From Verrucomicrobiota bacterium (lineage in GTDB: Bacteria > Verrucomicrobiota > Verrucomicrobiia > Opitutales > Opitutaceae), in contig JAQGOP010000053.1 of NCBI GenBank assembly GCA_028293545.1, positions 1 through 64,000 of the forward strand: a stretch of 64,000 nucleotides of DNA, written 5' to 3'. The notes below the pieces were generated by a model, which was not told where the DNA came from, ran no database searches, and saw only the letters and a list, made by a program, of their open reading frames with translations. Every line of letters begins with the position of its first letter. Positions within the stretch are counted from its first letter, which is position 1. A program made the position numbers and the translations under genes. Below are positions 21,613-30,439 of the stretch, one piece after another.

Positions 21613-21682
21613 TGGCCGCCGACCTTAGGGCGCGACCGTGCGCTTACAAGAAAGGAGGTTGAGGAGGAAACCCCGAAAGATC

Positions 21683-22395
21683 GGCCGCAAAAAAGCGCAA
21701 GTTTCAGGGGCTCCGGCTCGAGCTTTCTGTGCGCTTATAAGCGCGCTCAAACCGCTCGCCTAGCTTTACGGCGCTGAGTCTTGGATCGGCCTGAAACCGT
21801 TTCGGAGAAGACGTCAGGAGGAAAATCAAGCTGTACCAAGTGATGGGCTTAATCTGAGCGCAACGGAGGCTGTTTTTGTGAGCGTATGTACATAAAAATT
21901 GATCAATCGGTCTATTCCCTCTGCGACCATATTCGTGAAATCAGCTATTCCTTGCACGGTTATCTTAAGCAGGGGCATTTGGAGAAAGTTTATGAAAACG
22001 GCTTGGCCAACCGCCTTAGAAAAGCTGGGTTTATAGAAACGGTTTTTCAGCAGCATCCCATGCTGGTGCTAGATGAAGACGGAACCCTGTTGGGTGACTA
22101 TTTTGCCGATCTATTGGTGAATCAGCGGTTGGTGATAGAACTCAAGGCGGTTAAAGCGCTCGCCGATGAACACACGGCACAACTCTTAGGGTACCTCCGC
22201 TCAAGTAGGATTGAGCACGGCCTCCTGATCAATTTCGGCGCGCCAAAACTTCAGATCAAAAAATACGCACTTTCGGAGGTCACGTAAGGCTTCTGGAGTA
22301 CGTGGATCAAAAATAAGGCCATCGGATCTGAGCGCGCTTATAAGCGCGCTGAAACCCCGAGCCGGAGCCCCTGAAACTTGCGCTTTTTTGCGGCC
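21683..22395. mobile_element. GxxExxY-encoding element with 38-bp perfect inverted ends
   Basis: Left arm 21683-21720 and right arm 22358-22395 are exact reverse complements, starting GGCCGCAAAAAAGCGCAAGT. Inside each arm lies the palindrome GCGCTTATAAGCGC (21731-21744 and 22334-22347). The 713-bp unit encloses one gene, noticeably lower in GC than its neighbours. A gene-less relative lies at 52463-52563. No clear target-site duplication was found. That it moves is an inference from the symmetry and the second copy. Confidence 0.7.
21886..22287 (+). CDS. GxxExxY protein (PD-(D/E)XK nuclease-like)
   Basis: A 133-residue protein with the naming motif G30-H-L-E33-K-V-Y36, then ADLLVNQRLVIELKAVKAL carrying the nuclease-like D75...E85-x-K87, AQLLGYLRSS, and GLLINFGAPKLQIKKY. 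This is the GxxExxY family (PD-(D/E)XK_3), common and often multi-copy in Verrucomicrobiota and Planctomycetota, without a demonstrated function. All three acidic/lysine positions of the nuclease core appear present, so it is likely active. Codon and base use are more AT-rich than the flanks, in keeping with transfer. It lies inside the inverted-repeat element, about 140 bp from the left palindrome. Confidence 0.92.
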   Translation: MYIKIDQSVYSLCDHIREISYSLHGYLKQGHLEKVYENGLANRLRKAGFIETVFQQHPMLVLDEDGTLLGDYFADLLVNQRLVIELKAVKALADEHTAQLLGYLRSSRIEHGLLINFGAPKLQIKKYALSEVT

Positions 22396-22414
22396 AATCC
22401 TCCGCTCCGGTCGG

Positions 22415-23275
22415 CTATTTCAGTTTCGCCAAGGCGGCCTTGGCTTGCGTGAAACCTGGGTCGAGGTTCAGGGCGGATTCGTAGGCGGTGCGTGCGGCGG
22501 CGGGGTCGCCGCGTTTTTCGGCGAGGTTCCCGAGGCGCCATTGCACCGCGGCGTGGCTGGGGTCGCCTTTGCCGGGAGTGAGTTCGAGGCAGCGCTTCAA
22601 TGCCTTCTCGCCTTCCGCGAGATGCAGGCCGGATTGCGCGGCGGTGCGGCCGAGGGAGTAGTGCGCGAGGTAATTGTCCGGCGAAGCCTCGAGCACTTCA
22701 TTGAACAGGCCGAATGCCTCCTCGTACTTGTGCTCCACGATGTAGAGTTGGGCGAGGACGCTGGCGCCCATGAGCGGATCGCGCTTCCGGATTTCCTCCG
22801 CCTGCGCGTAGGCCTTCGGCATGCCGCCGCCGACGAATGACGGCGCGGCGCGATAGTAGGAAACCAAGCCGTTGCGCGCGGCGAGATTGTTGGGGTCGAG
22901 CTCGATCGACTTCTCCAGCGCGGCTTGGCATTTTTTCGCCCAGCTCATCTTGGCAAGCATGCCGGCCTTGTTCGCCGCGGTGCCGTAAGCTTCCCCGAGC
23001 GACGCGAAATATTCCGAACTGGCCGGATTGAGCGCAACGGCCGCCTCGAGTTGTTTCACCGCTTCGTCGTTGTCGTTGCGGCGGTCGGCGATGGTGCCGA
23101 GATAGTAGTGAGCCTCGGCGTCGCGCGGATTTTCGGCGGCGATTTTTTCAAATGCGATGCGCGCCTCGGGGAATTGCTTCGCCTTGTAAAGCGCGATGGC
23201 GGTTTCGCGGGGAGCCTCGGCATTCGACGCCAGCGCGAGCGTCGCGAAGAGAAAACCCAGGACAAAGGAGCGCAT
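22415..23275 (-). CDS. Exported TPR protein
   Basis: A 286-residue protein with a signal peptide (MRSFVLGFLFATLALASNAE) and about six tetratricopeptide repeats: AIALYKAKQFPEARIAFEKI, DAEAHYYLGTIADRRNDNDE, PASSEYFASLGEAYGTAANK, and later SHAAVQWRLGNLAEKRGDPA. The predicted location is the periplasm, acting as a protein-protein scaffold. Partners cannot be named. It begins 20 bp after the right arm of the GxxExxY element and may end the downstream transcript of the efflux operon (47 bp gap). Confidence 0.8.
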   Translation of the reverse strand: MRSFVLGFLFATLALASNAEAPRETAIALYKAKQFPEARIAFEKIAAENPRDAEAHYYLGTIADRRNDNDEAVKQLEAAVALNPASSEYFASLGEAYGTAANKAGMLAKMSWAKKCQAALEKSIELDPNNLAARNGLVSYYRAAPSFVGGGMPKAYAQAEEIRKRDPLMGASVLAQLYIVEHKYEEAFGLFNEVLEASPDNYLAHYSLGRTAAQSGLHLAEGEKALKRCLELTPGKGDPSHAAVQWRLGNLAEKRGDPAAARTAYESALNLDPGFTQAKAALAKLK

Positions 23276-23322
23276 CGCGATAGGGCGGTCGGATCGGATG
23301 CTCGTGGGGGCGGCGCTAAACG

Positions 23323-24669
23323 TCAGTGCGCGTTCACCGTCATCACATGGATCGCATGCTTGGCCGGCTGGCCTTGGGCGTCTTCGAAATCCGCCCAGCC
23401 GCTCCTGGTCACCACCATGATCCAGCCATCGACCATCGTGAACTGCGCGAGGTCCGCGAAATTCTCCTGGCCGCTGGCCAGCACGTCGGTTTTCAAGACG
23501 CGGTCGAAGGTGGGCGCGAACTTGAGGCGGACGATGCGCTCGGGATTCACGCCGTTTTGCACGGCGAATAAAGTGTCGCCTTCCACCATGAAGCCATCGA
23601 GGCCGAGGAAGGTGGTGCGCGGCGGCGGCGGGACCGGCGTGATCTGTTTCGACTTCAGGTCGATCACGGAAATCCCGTTCGGATAATCGGTGACGACGAG
23701 CTTCGTGCGATTCGCGAGAAACCCGATTCCCTGCAGCGATTTGAAATCGTTGGACTCGATGAATTTCTCGAGCTGGGCCTGGCCGGGCGAGAGCCGCCAG
23801 ATGATCGGGGCGACGCTATCGGTGACGTAGATCGTGCCGTCGGGCGCGGCGATGAAGTCACCGAGGCAATGATCGCGACCGTCGACCGGCAGCGGGTAAC
23901 GGCGGATGACCTTCCCACTGGCGAGTTGGAGCGAAACGAGTTCGGACCGGCCCTTGAGCTCCGCGGTGTAGCCCTCCATTTCCGGGCGCGCCGACGTGCT
24001 GGCCCAGAGGAGGCCGTGGGGTTCGTCGGCGAGAAGTTTAAAGACGCCCAGGAGCTGGGTGTCGGGCGCGGTGAATCGCTTGATGGTGCCGTCGGGGAGG
24101 CTCCGCCAGATGCAGTGTTCATGGACGTCGCTGAGCAGGTAATCCTGCGTGGTGGTGCGGTAGGCGATGCCCTCGATGATGCCCGTGCGGTCATTGAGGT
24201 CGAAAAGCGGACCCGCCGCGCCCCGCGGCCGGCTGTTCTTGTGCATCGAAACCCGAATGCCCTTGAACGGCGGAAGTTTCCTCAGCGGGGCGAGGTCGGT
24301 GCCTTCCTCGAGCGGCATGACGACGCCAAGGGCGATCAGGCGGCGGAGGGCATCGAAAGCCTCGGCGGTCCGACCCATGAGCGCGTAGGCGCCGGCGAGG
24401 TCATAAAGATAGCGCGGCGAATCCGGGCGCAGCCTCAACGCCCCCTGGGTGGCGGCGAGGTAGGCGGGATAATCGTGGCGGTCGTGCGCCGCGGCAGCCT
24501 CGCGGCGAAAATCGAGATGGCTATTCGGGGCCGGCGGCGGCGGGGGCAAATCGACCGGCACGATCGGGGTCGTGGCGACCGGGGGCTTGGGTTTGGCAGG
24601 CGCGGGTGGTGGGCGCGTGGCGCAACCGGCAACAACGAGCAGCAAGAGTACGGCGAGCGCGCGAGTCAT
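23323..24669 (-). CDS. Lipoprotein with TPR-like N-terminus and beta-propeller (SMP-30-like)
   Basis: A 448-residue protein with a type II signal (LLLLVVAGC, cysteine about 16), a proline-rich linker, one or two TPR-like helices (PRYLYDLAGAYALMGRTAEA), and a C-terminal region of repeated beta strands such as DYLLSDVHEHCIWRSLPDGT, GDFIAAPDGTIYVTDS and GIGFLANRTKLVVTDYPNG. These resemble SMP-30/gluconolactonase or NHL-type propellers. The start codon overlaps the stop of the MacB-like permease (ATGA), so it is translated with the efflux operon. Its ligand or partner is unknown. Confidence 0.72.
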   Translation of the reverse strand: MTRALAVLLLLVVAGCATRPPPAPAKPKPPVATTPIVPVDLPPPPPAPNSHLDFRREAAAAHDRHDYPAYLAATQGALRLRPDSPRYLYDLAGAYALMGRTAEAFDALRRLIALGVVMPLEEGTDLAPLRKLPPFKGIRVSMHKNSRPRGAAGPLFDLNDRTGIIEGIAYRTTTQDYLLSDVHEHCIWRSLPDGTIKRFTAPDTQLLGVFKLLADEPHGLLWASTSARPEMEGYTAELKGRSELVSLQLASGKVIRRYPLPVDGRDHCLGDFIAAPDGTIYVTDSVAPIIWRLSPGQAQLEKFIESNDFKSLQGIGFLANRTKLVVTDYPNGISVIDLKSKQITPVPPPPRTTFLGLDGFMVEGDTLFAVQNGVNPERIVRLKFAPTFDRVLKTDVLASGQENFADLAQFTMVDGWIMVVTRSGWADFEDAQGQPAKHAIHVMTVNAH

Positions 24670-25880
24670 TCGTAACGTAAAGCGTCTATGGGGTCGAGCA
24701 TCGAGGCTTTTCGGGCGGGGTAGTAACCGAATACCATCCCGACGGCGGCGCTAAAGAAAAAAGCGACGACGACCGCAGTGGTTGAAACCAAGGTCGGCCA
24801 GTTATTGAGATGGGAAAGCAGTTCCGACGCGCCGATTCCAAGCAGGATGCCGAGACTGCCGCCCAGGGCGCTGAGCACGATCGATTCCGTTAGAAATTGA
24901 AGTTGGATCTCGCGGCCGTGCGCGCCGACGGCGAGGCGGATGCCGATCTCGCGGGTGCGCTCGGTCACTGACACCAGCATGATGTTCATGATGCCGATGC
25001 CGCCAACGATCAATGAAACGCCCGCGATCGCGCCCAGCAGGAGCGTCATCGTGTCCGAGGTCGCGGTCGCGGCCTGCGCGATCTCGACCTGGCTGCGCAC
25101 CGTGAAATCGTCGGTCGATTCCGAGGTGCGGTGGCGCTGCCGGAGCAGGCCCGCGATGTCATTCTGGGCGATGGCCAGCGTGTCGGCGGAGGTGGCCTGC
25201 ACGCTGATGGAACGCAGCATGGTCTGCTTCGCCACGCGCTTCATCGCACTCGTGTAAGGCACGATGACCAGGTCGTCCTGGTCCGCGCCTTGCACGGAAA
25301 GGCCCTTCGCCGCGAGCAGCCCGACGACCTTGAACGGCTGCGCCTTGATCCGCAGCGTTTGCCCGATCGGCGAGCCGTCGGGAAAGAGCTGGTTGGCGAT
25401 CGTCTGGCCGATGATGCAGACCTTGGCCACGCTGCGCACGTCCGCCTCGCTGAACATCAGGCCGTCCGCGAGCGGCCACGCGCGGATGTCGAGGTACTCC
25501 GCGCTTTCGCCGAGGACCTGGGTCGACCAGTTGAGGCCGTTCGCGAGCACCTGTGCGCCCGTGCGCACCTCGGGGCTGACCGCGCCGACGGTGGTTACTT
25601 CGCGCTTGATCGCCTCCGCATCCTCGACCGTGAGCGTGCCCGCGCCGAACGCGCCGGAGCGTGCGCCGCCCTGGCTGAAGCTGCCGGAAAAAACGAGCAG
25701 GACGTTCTCGCCGAGCGAGGCGATCTGCGCCTCGACCATCGACTTTGCGCCATTGCCGATGCTGACCATCGCGATGACGGCGCCGACCCCGATGATGATG
25801 CCGAGCGCGGTCAGCAGCGAGCGCATCGCATTGCGACGCAGCGCGCGGAAGGAAACGGTGAGAGTGGAGCTGATGCGCAT
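24666..25880 (-). CDS. MacB/FtsX-type ABC transporter permease
   Basis: A 404-residue permease of the MacB_PCD-FtsX architecture. It has an N-terminal helix (SLLTALGIIIGVGAVIAMVS), a large periplasmic domain (about residues 45-270) and three C-terminal helices with IMNIMLVSVTERTREIGIRL (about 300-320). It contains no ATPase domain; that is encoded separately upstream. With the adaptor and ATPase it should form a tripartite efflux or lipoprotein-handling pump reaching an outer-membrane channel that is not encoded here. The 155-bp gap to the ATPase gene holds a dispersed repeat. Confidence 0.9.
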   Translation of the reverse strand: MRISSTLTVSFRALRRNAMRSLLTALGIIIGVGAVIAMVSIGNGAKSMVEAQIASLGENVLLVFSGSFSQGGARSGAFGAGTLTVEDAEAIKREVTTVGAVSPEVRTGAQVLANGLNWSTQVLGESAEYLDIRAWPLADGLMFSEADVRSVAKVCIIGQTIANQLFPDGSPIGQTLRIKAQPFKVVGLLAAKGLSVQGADQDDLVIVPYTSAMKRVAKQTMLRSISVQATSADTLAIAQNDIAGLLRQRHRTSESTDDFTVRSQVEIAQAATATSDTMTLLLGAIAGVSLIVGGIGIMNIMLVSVTERTREIGIRLAVGAHGREIQLQFLTESIVLSALGGSLGILLGIGASELLSHLNNWPTLVSTTAVVVAFFFSAAVGMVFGYYPARKASMLDPIDALRYE

Positions 25881-25911
25881 GGGAGGAAATTCGACGCAGT
25901 TACCGAAGGGG

Positions 25912-25998
25912 TTTTAAAGCCGCGAATGAGCGCGAATGGACGCGCATTCCGGGGATCGAACGTTCGGGTCTATTCGTGTCCATTCGTGGTTAAAGTTT
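25912..25998. repeat. Dispersed repeat family B, inverted pair inside the efflux operon
   Basis: Opposed arms GCCGCGAATGAGCGCGAATG and TTCGTGTCCATTCGTGGTTA, separated by about 30 bp. It lies between the ATPase and permease genes and could form an RNA hairpin within the transcript. Confidence 0.75.
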
Positions 25999-26035
25999 TT
26001 GGCCTGGCTGTGGGTGCTTCCTTCGAATTTCCCCT

Positions 26036-26797
26036 TTACTCCGTGAGCTTGGCCGCCGTCTCCGCTTCCTTCAGCTTGTTCATCTCGACCTCGGCGATCG
26101 AGCGATCGGGGACCTGGATATCGGATACGACGCGGCCGTCGCGCATGATCAGGTTGCGCTTGCAGAAATGCGCGATGTCGAGCTCGTGCGTCACCATCAC
26201 GATGGTGATGCCCTGGTCGTTTAACTTCTGGAAGACACCCATCACCTCGACGGACGTCTTGCTGTCGAGGTTGCCGGTGGGTTCGTCGGCGAGCAGGACC
26301 TGCGGCTGGTTCACGAGGGCGCGCGCGATGGCGACGCGCTGCTGCTGGCCGCCGGACAGCTGGCTCGGAAAGTGATCGGCGCGTTGGGCGAGGCCGACGA
26401 TCTCGAGGCAATGCATCGCGCGGTCGTGCATCTCCGAGGCCGAGACGCGGCGGTTGCCGTAGAGCATGGGAAGTTCGACGTTCTCGCGCGCGGTGGTGCG
26501 CGAGAGGAGGTTGAAACCTTGGAAGACGAAGCCGAGCTTCGCGTTGCGCAGGTCGGCGAGCTCGTTGCGGCCCAGGGCCGAGACATCGACGCCGTCGAGC
26601 AGGTAACGCCCCTTGCTCGGGCGATCGAGGCACCCGAGGGTATTCATGAGCGTGGATTTGCCGGAGCCGCTGGCGCCCATAATGGCCATGAATTCCCCTT
26701 TCTCCAGTTGCAGGTTCACGCCGCGGACGGCGTGCACCTGCACTTCGCCGGAATCGTAAATTTTGTGGATGTCCTCGAGTTGGACGACAGCAGGCAT
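26036..26797 (-). CDS. MacB-type ABC transporter ATP-binding protein
   Basis: A 253-residue ATPase of the LolD/MacB group. Walker A is GASGSGKST (about 41-49), followed by MNTLGCLDRPSKGRYLLDG, which is typical of the group. The signature is LSGGQQQRVAIARAL, Walker B VLLADEPTGNLDSKT, and the H-loop VTHELDIAHFC. It pairs with the separate permease downstream and the HlyD-type adaptor 61 bp upstream. A short tail of about 25 residues follows the core. Confidence 0.93.
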   Translation of the reverse strand: MPAVVQLEDIHKIYDSGEVQVHAVRGVNLQLEKGEFMAIMGASGSGKSTLMNTLGCLDRPSKGRYLLDGVDVSALGRNELADLRNAKLGFVFQGFNLLSRTTARENVELPMLYGNRRVSASEMHDRAMHCLEIVGLAQRADHFPSQLSGGQQQRVAIARALVNQPQVLLADEPTGNLDSKTSVEVMGVFQKLNDQGITIVMVTHELDIAHFCKRNLIMRDGRVVSDIQVPDRSIAEVEMNKLKEAETAAKLTE

Positions 26798-26858
26798 GAT
26801 GGTGGGGGAGGGACGTCGCGTCCCAGGGCGGGCGCTTCGTGAGCGAAAACTGCGACGC

Positions 26859-28268
26859 TTAGAAACCGCGGCGTCCGCCTTGGTTGCTTTGGCCGCCGAA
26901 CGGATTGGTCGCCGGGGCCGAGCCCTTGGCGCCCGGAATCACGGCGGAAGTGATCACCGGATCGCCTTCGTTCAAGCCCTCGATGGCCTCGGTGGCGGTG
27001 CCGTCGCTGATCCCGAGTTTCACGGTGACCGGCTCGGGATGCGCGTCGGTGCCGACGCCTCTCAAGAGATAGAGGGTCCGCGTGACCGGCGCATTGGTGT
27101 CGCCGCTGCGTCCGCCAAAGCGGCCGGCGGGAAGTTCGATGCCGCGTTCCTTGGCCAACTCCTGAATGCGGGCGGTGACCTCGGGCGAGGGCGGGCCGTT
27201 GCCGCGGACGAAGCCGGCGTCGCGCATGAGGTCCTGCATTTTTTGGCGACGTTCCTCATCCGTCAGCGGTTTCGCGGCGGGCTTGGCCGCCGCGGCGGTG
27301 GCGGACTTCGGATCCGGCGCCGGTTTGGGCGGGAGCAGCGATTCCGGAATGCGCGTGCGGAGCGCACCGTTCGGCACTTTCAAGACCCCGGAGTGATTGG
27401 CGACGATGATCGAAACGCTGGCCGTCATGCCCGGCTTGAGCTTCAGGTCGGGATTCGGCACGTCGATCATGGTGTCGTAGACAACGACGTTCTGCGTGGT
27501 TTTCGGGGAATTGCGGATCTGCGAAACGACGCCATGAAACTGGCGATTCGGATAGGCATCGACCGTGAACGTCACGTGTTGCTTTTCCTGGATGTTGCCG
27601 ATGTCGGCCTCGGAAATCGCGGCGTCGATCTGCATGGTCCGAAGGTCGTTCGCGATCTGGAAAAGGACGGGCGCGCTGAGGCTGGCGGCGACGGTGTTGC
27701 CGACGTCGACGCTGCGCAGGATCACGCTGCCGTCGATGGGGGAGTGGATGGTGCACCGGGTGAGATTCACCTGGGCCGTGTCATGGGCGGCGCTTTGGAT
27801 TTGGACCTGGGCCTCGGCCTGAGCGAGCTGGGCAATGGCGGTGTCGAGGTCGCTCTGCGGGATCAGTTTTTGATCGAAGAGGTTCTTCGAGCGATCGGCG
27901 TTCGCCTTCATCAACGCGAAGTTGGCCTCCGCGTTGGCGAGCTGGCCGGCGGCTTGTTTGAGCGCGGTCTGATAATTGGACGGGTCGATTTCCGCGAGGA
28001 CCTGGTCTTTTTTCACCGGCGAATTCCAGTCCACGTAAAGCTTGGCGATGTTGCCCGAGATCTGGCTGCTGACGTCGACGGTGGTGACGGCCTGAAGGGT
28101 GCCGGTGGCGGTGACCGACTGGGTGAGCTCGCCGCGCGTGACGGGTGCGCTGGTGTATTCGGCGGGCTTTTCGGAGTTGGCTTTCCAGAAATACCATCCG
28201 GCGCCGCCGGCCGCGACGAGGATGACCAGGAAAACAATTAGGCCGCTGTGACTTTTCGATGACGCCAT
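26859..28268 (-). CDS. MacA/HlyD-family periplasmic adaptor
   Basis: A 469-residue membrane-fusion protein. It has one N-terminal anchor (LIVFLVILVAAGGAGWYFW, about 10-28), a split biotinyl-lipoyl domain (TVDVSSQISGNIAKLYVDWN and later CTIHSPIDGSVILRSVDVG), an alpha-hairpin (about 105-160, QAAGQLANAEANFALMKANA) and beta-barrel/MP domains. An unusual insert of about 90 residues (about 320-410) is rich in alanine, proline and arginine. It should bridge the MacB-like pump to an outer-membrane channel. It is the first gene of the four-gene operon. Confidence 0.9.
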   Translation of the reverse strand: MASSKSHSGLIVFLVILVAAGGAGWYFWKANSEKPAEYTSAPVTRGELTQSVTATGTLQAVTTVDVSSQISGNIAKLYVDWNSPVKKDQVLAEIDPSNYQTALKQAAGQLANAEANFALMKANADRSKNLFDQKLIPQSDLDTAIAQLAQAEAQVQIQSAAHDTAQVNLTRCTIHSPIDGSVILRSVDVGNTVAASLSAPVLFQIANDLRTMQIDAAISEADIGNIQEKQHVTFTVDAYPNRQFHGVVSQIRNSPKTTQNVVVYDTMIDVPNPDLKLKPGMTASVSIIVANHSGVLKVPNGALRTRIPESLLPPKPAPDPKSATAAAAKPAAKPLTDEERRQKMQDLMRDAGFVRGNGPPSPEVTARIQELAKERGIELPAGRFGGRSGDTNAPVTRTLYLLRGVGTDAHPEPVTVKLGISDGTATEAIEGLNEGDPVITSAVIPGAKGSAPATNPFGGQSNQGGRRGF

Positions 28269-28429
28269 GAGATTTTAGGAGGAAAGATTCGACGCTGGCC
28301 CGGGCAACCCAATCGGCGGCTTGCCGCCAAGGCCCCGGCACGAACGTGGGAGCAATGACGCGAAGCAGGTTAATTGGTTACGTCAATGGCCCTCCGGTTC
28401 CACGAAGCGGCGCGGGCGGCCTCCGGAAG

Positions 28430-28520
28430 TTGAAACCGATCGGTTGAAAGTTGAAGAAACCATGGACTACCGGGTCGGCGACCGAGCCCTTTCAACTTTT
28501 GGCTTTCAACGAAACGCCCT
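28430..28520. repeat. Imperfect inverted repeat upstream of the efflux operon
   Basis: GGTTGAAAGTTGAAG and, about 35 bp on, TTTCAACTTTTGGCTTTCAAC form an imperfect dyad in the 288-bp gap between coaD (3' end) and the adaptor gene. It may be a dispersed repeat or a control site; nothing else was seen in the gap. Confidence 0.4.
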
Positions 28521-28556
28521 GCGAGCAGCCGGTGGAGGCGGGCGATCTGCGCTCCT

Positions 28557-29033
28557 TCAGGAATACGCTTTTTTCAGGGCGGCGGCGACGTTGGGCGGGA
28601 CGAAGTGGGCGATGTCGCCGCCGTAGCGCGCGACCTGTTTCACCAAGGAAGAACTGGTGTAGCTGAACTGTTCGTTCGGCATGACGAAGATGGTTTCAAC
28701 CTTGGGCTGCAGGTGGCGGTTCATCAGGGCCATGTTGAACTCGAATTCAAAATCGGAGAGCGCGCGCAGGCCGCGGATGATCGCATCGGCCTTTTGTTCG
28801 ACGCAGAACTCGACGAGGAGGCCGTTGAACGGGGTGATCGTGACGTTGGGAAATTTCTGGAGGTTGGGCCGCAGCATCTCGAGGCGCTGCTCGACGCTGA
28901 ACAACGGCGCCTTACCGGGATTGTCGGCGACGGCCACCGTGACGCGGTCGAAGAGCTTCGCCGCGCGACCCAGCACGTCGAGGTGGCCGTAAGTGATGGG
29001 GTCGAATGTCCCGGGATAGATGCAGTGGCGCAT
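28557..29033 (-). CDS. coaD: Phosphopantetheine adenylyltransferase
   Basis: A 158-residue enzyme that adenylates 4'-phosphopantetheine, the penultimate step of coenzyme A synthesis. Visible are the nucleotidyltransferase opening MRHCIYPGTFDPITYGHLDV with the TxGH-like H18, IRGLRALSDFEFEFNMALMN (about 90-109) and the C-terminal SSSLVKQVARYGGD. Length and motifs are standard. A single-gene unit; a family B repeat pair separates it from pgsA. Confidence 0.95.
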   Translation of the reverse strand: MRHCIYPGTFDPITYGHLDVLGRAAKLFDRVTVAVADNPGKAPLFSVEQRLEMLRPNLQKFPNVTITPFNGLLVEFCVEQKADAIIRGLRALSDFEFEFNMALMNRHLQPKVETIFVMPNEQFSYTSSSLVKQVARYGGDIAHFVPPNVAAALKKAYS

Positions 29034-29095
29034 GGCGAGCGACCGGATGAATGCAGAAACCCATGGGCTGGGCCATCAGGAAAAAGGGCGAACCA

Positions 29096-29235
29096 TTTTT
29101 AACCGCGGATGCACGCGAACGGACGCGAATCCAGAATCGGATCCCGTTTGGAACCGAACCCGGGATTCAAGCCGTTCCGAAGCTCAGGACCATCGCTCGG
29201 ATTCGCGTTCATTGGCGTCCATTCGCGGTTAAAAA
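29096..29235. repeat. Dispersed repeat family B, long inverted pair
   Basis: Left arm TTTTTAACCGCGGATGCACG (29096 on), right arm ending GGCGTCCATTCGCGGTTAAA (to 29235), about 60 bp of spacer. It occupies most of the gap between the divergent coaD and pgsA genes. Confidence 0.8.
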
Positions 29236-29313
29236 TTCCGAGGAAAGCGCTTTTCTAATGTGCCTGCATGATTGGCTTGCGAAACGGGGCGCGAACCCAA
29301 GCGTCGGTTGGGA

Positions 29314-29907
29314 ATGAACCTGCCCAACGTCATCACGCTCTCCCGCGTACCGCTCATGTGCGCGATCGTGGGCTTGATGTACTGCGATTGGCTCGGGGCA
29401 CCGTCGCTCGCCTTCTGGCTCTTCATCGCGTGCGCGATCGGTGACGGCCTCGATGGCTACATCGCGCGGAAACGCGGGATCGTCTCCACGTTTGGAAAAC
29501 TCATGGATGCGCTGACCGACAAGATCATGGTGATCGGCCTCGTGATCGCGTTCGTCGAGAAGCATGAGATCCCGGTGGCGCTCGCGCTCATCACGATGAT
29601 GCGCGAGTTCCTCATCACGGGGATGCGCATGGTGGCGGCGTCGAAGGGCGTGATCGTTTCCGCCGACGGCGGCGGGAAGACGAAGACCGTCACGCAACTG
29701 ATCGCGCTGGGATTTCTCCTCGGTGCGCCGATGGTCGCGCGGGACTGGGCGTATTTTGTCCCGACCGTCGACCTGAGCGTGTTCGTCGAGTACGTCCACA
29801 AGATCGGCCTGGTGATCTTCATCGTCGGTACATTTTTCGCGGTGTGGTCGGGCTGGCGTTATGTGGTCCAATACAAGGACGTGGTGTTTACGGACGCCGA
29901 CAAATGA
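29314..29907 (+). CDS. pgsA: CDP-diacylglycerol-glycerol-3-phosphate 3-phosphatidyltransferase
   Basis: A 197-residue inner-membrane enzyme that makes phosphatidylglycerol phosphate. The CDP-alcohol phosphotransferase signature D44-G-x-D47-G-x2-A-R-x8-G61-x3-D65-x3-D69 is complete. Several hydrophobic helices follow. The ATG at 29314 (GGGA just before it) gives the usual length; an upstream extension would add repeat-derived residues. It overlaps pgpA by four bases, so two successive steps of phosphatidylglycerol synthesis are coupled. Confidence 0.93.
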   Translation: MNLPNVITLSRVPLMCAIVGLMYCDWLGAPSLAFWLFIACAIGDGLDGYIARKRGIVSTFGKLMDALTDKIMVIGLVIAFVEKHEIPVALALITMMREFLITGMRMVAASKGVIVSADGGGKTKTVTQLIALGFLLGAPMVARDWAYFVPTVDLSVFVEYVHKIGLVIFIVGTFFAVWSGWRYVVQYKDVVFTDADK

Positions 29908-30431
29908 AACTGCAGCAGCCGATCTGGCCGCGGTTTTTGCCGACGCGGACGGTGCTGACGCTGGCGACGCTGGGGCCGATCGGTCGAAAGCTGCCTGCGC
30001 CCGGGACCTTTGGATCCGTCGCGGGCGTGCTTTATTTCGCCGTCGTTTTCCTCGATCGGCTAGGGCTCGTCGGCGGGTTGGTGGTGAGTGCGATCGGCGC
30101 CTACCTGGCGGTGGCCATTTGCGGCGAAGCGGAATTTCGGCTGGCGCGCAAGGATCCGGGCGAAGTGATCCTCGATGAATTCGTGGCAATCCCGCTTTGT
30201 TTCCTCGGATGGCCGGCATTGGTCGCAGCGGGATTGTTGCCGGCGTGGGCGATCCTGCTGGTGGGCTTCGCGTTGTTTCGGCTTTTCGATATTTTCAAGC
30301 CATTCGGAATCAGCCGGCTCCAGGAGCTGCCCTCCGGTTGGGGCGTGGTCGTCGATGACCTCGCGGCGGCGCTGGCGGCGTGCGGGGTGATGCACGGGGC
30401 GGCGTGGGTGGCACACTGCGCGGCGCGGTAG
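29904..30431 (+). CDS. pgpA: Phosphatidylglycerophosphatase A
   Basis: A 175-residue membrane protein that removes the phosphate from phosphatidylglycerol phosphate. Motifs of the PgpA family are KLPAPGTFGSVAG (about 28-40), KDPGEVILDEFVAIP (about 83-97), RLFDIFKPFGIS and GWGVVVDDLAAAL near the C-terminus. The ATG overlaps the pgsA stop (ATGA). Confidence 0.93.
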   Translation: MKLQQPIWPRFLPTRTVLTLATLGPIGRKLPAPGTFGSVAGVLYFAVVFLDRLGLVGGLVVSAIGAYLAVAICGEAEFRLARKDPGEVILDEFVAIPLCFLGWPALVAAGLLPAWAILLVGFALFRLFDIFKPFGISRLQELPSGWGVVVDDLAAALAACGVMHGAAWVAHCAAR

Positions 30432-30439
30432 ATCGAAAA

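Noticed and set aside
21613-21682. Possible thiamine (TPP) riboswitch before the NMT1-type ABC operon
   Set aside because: The 70-bp leader on the minus strand has neither the CUGAGA nor the ACCUGA-type conserved segments.
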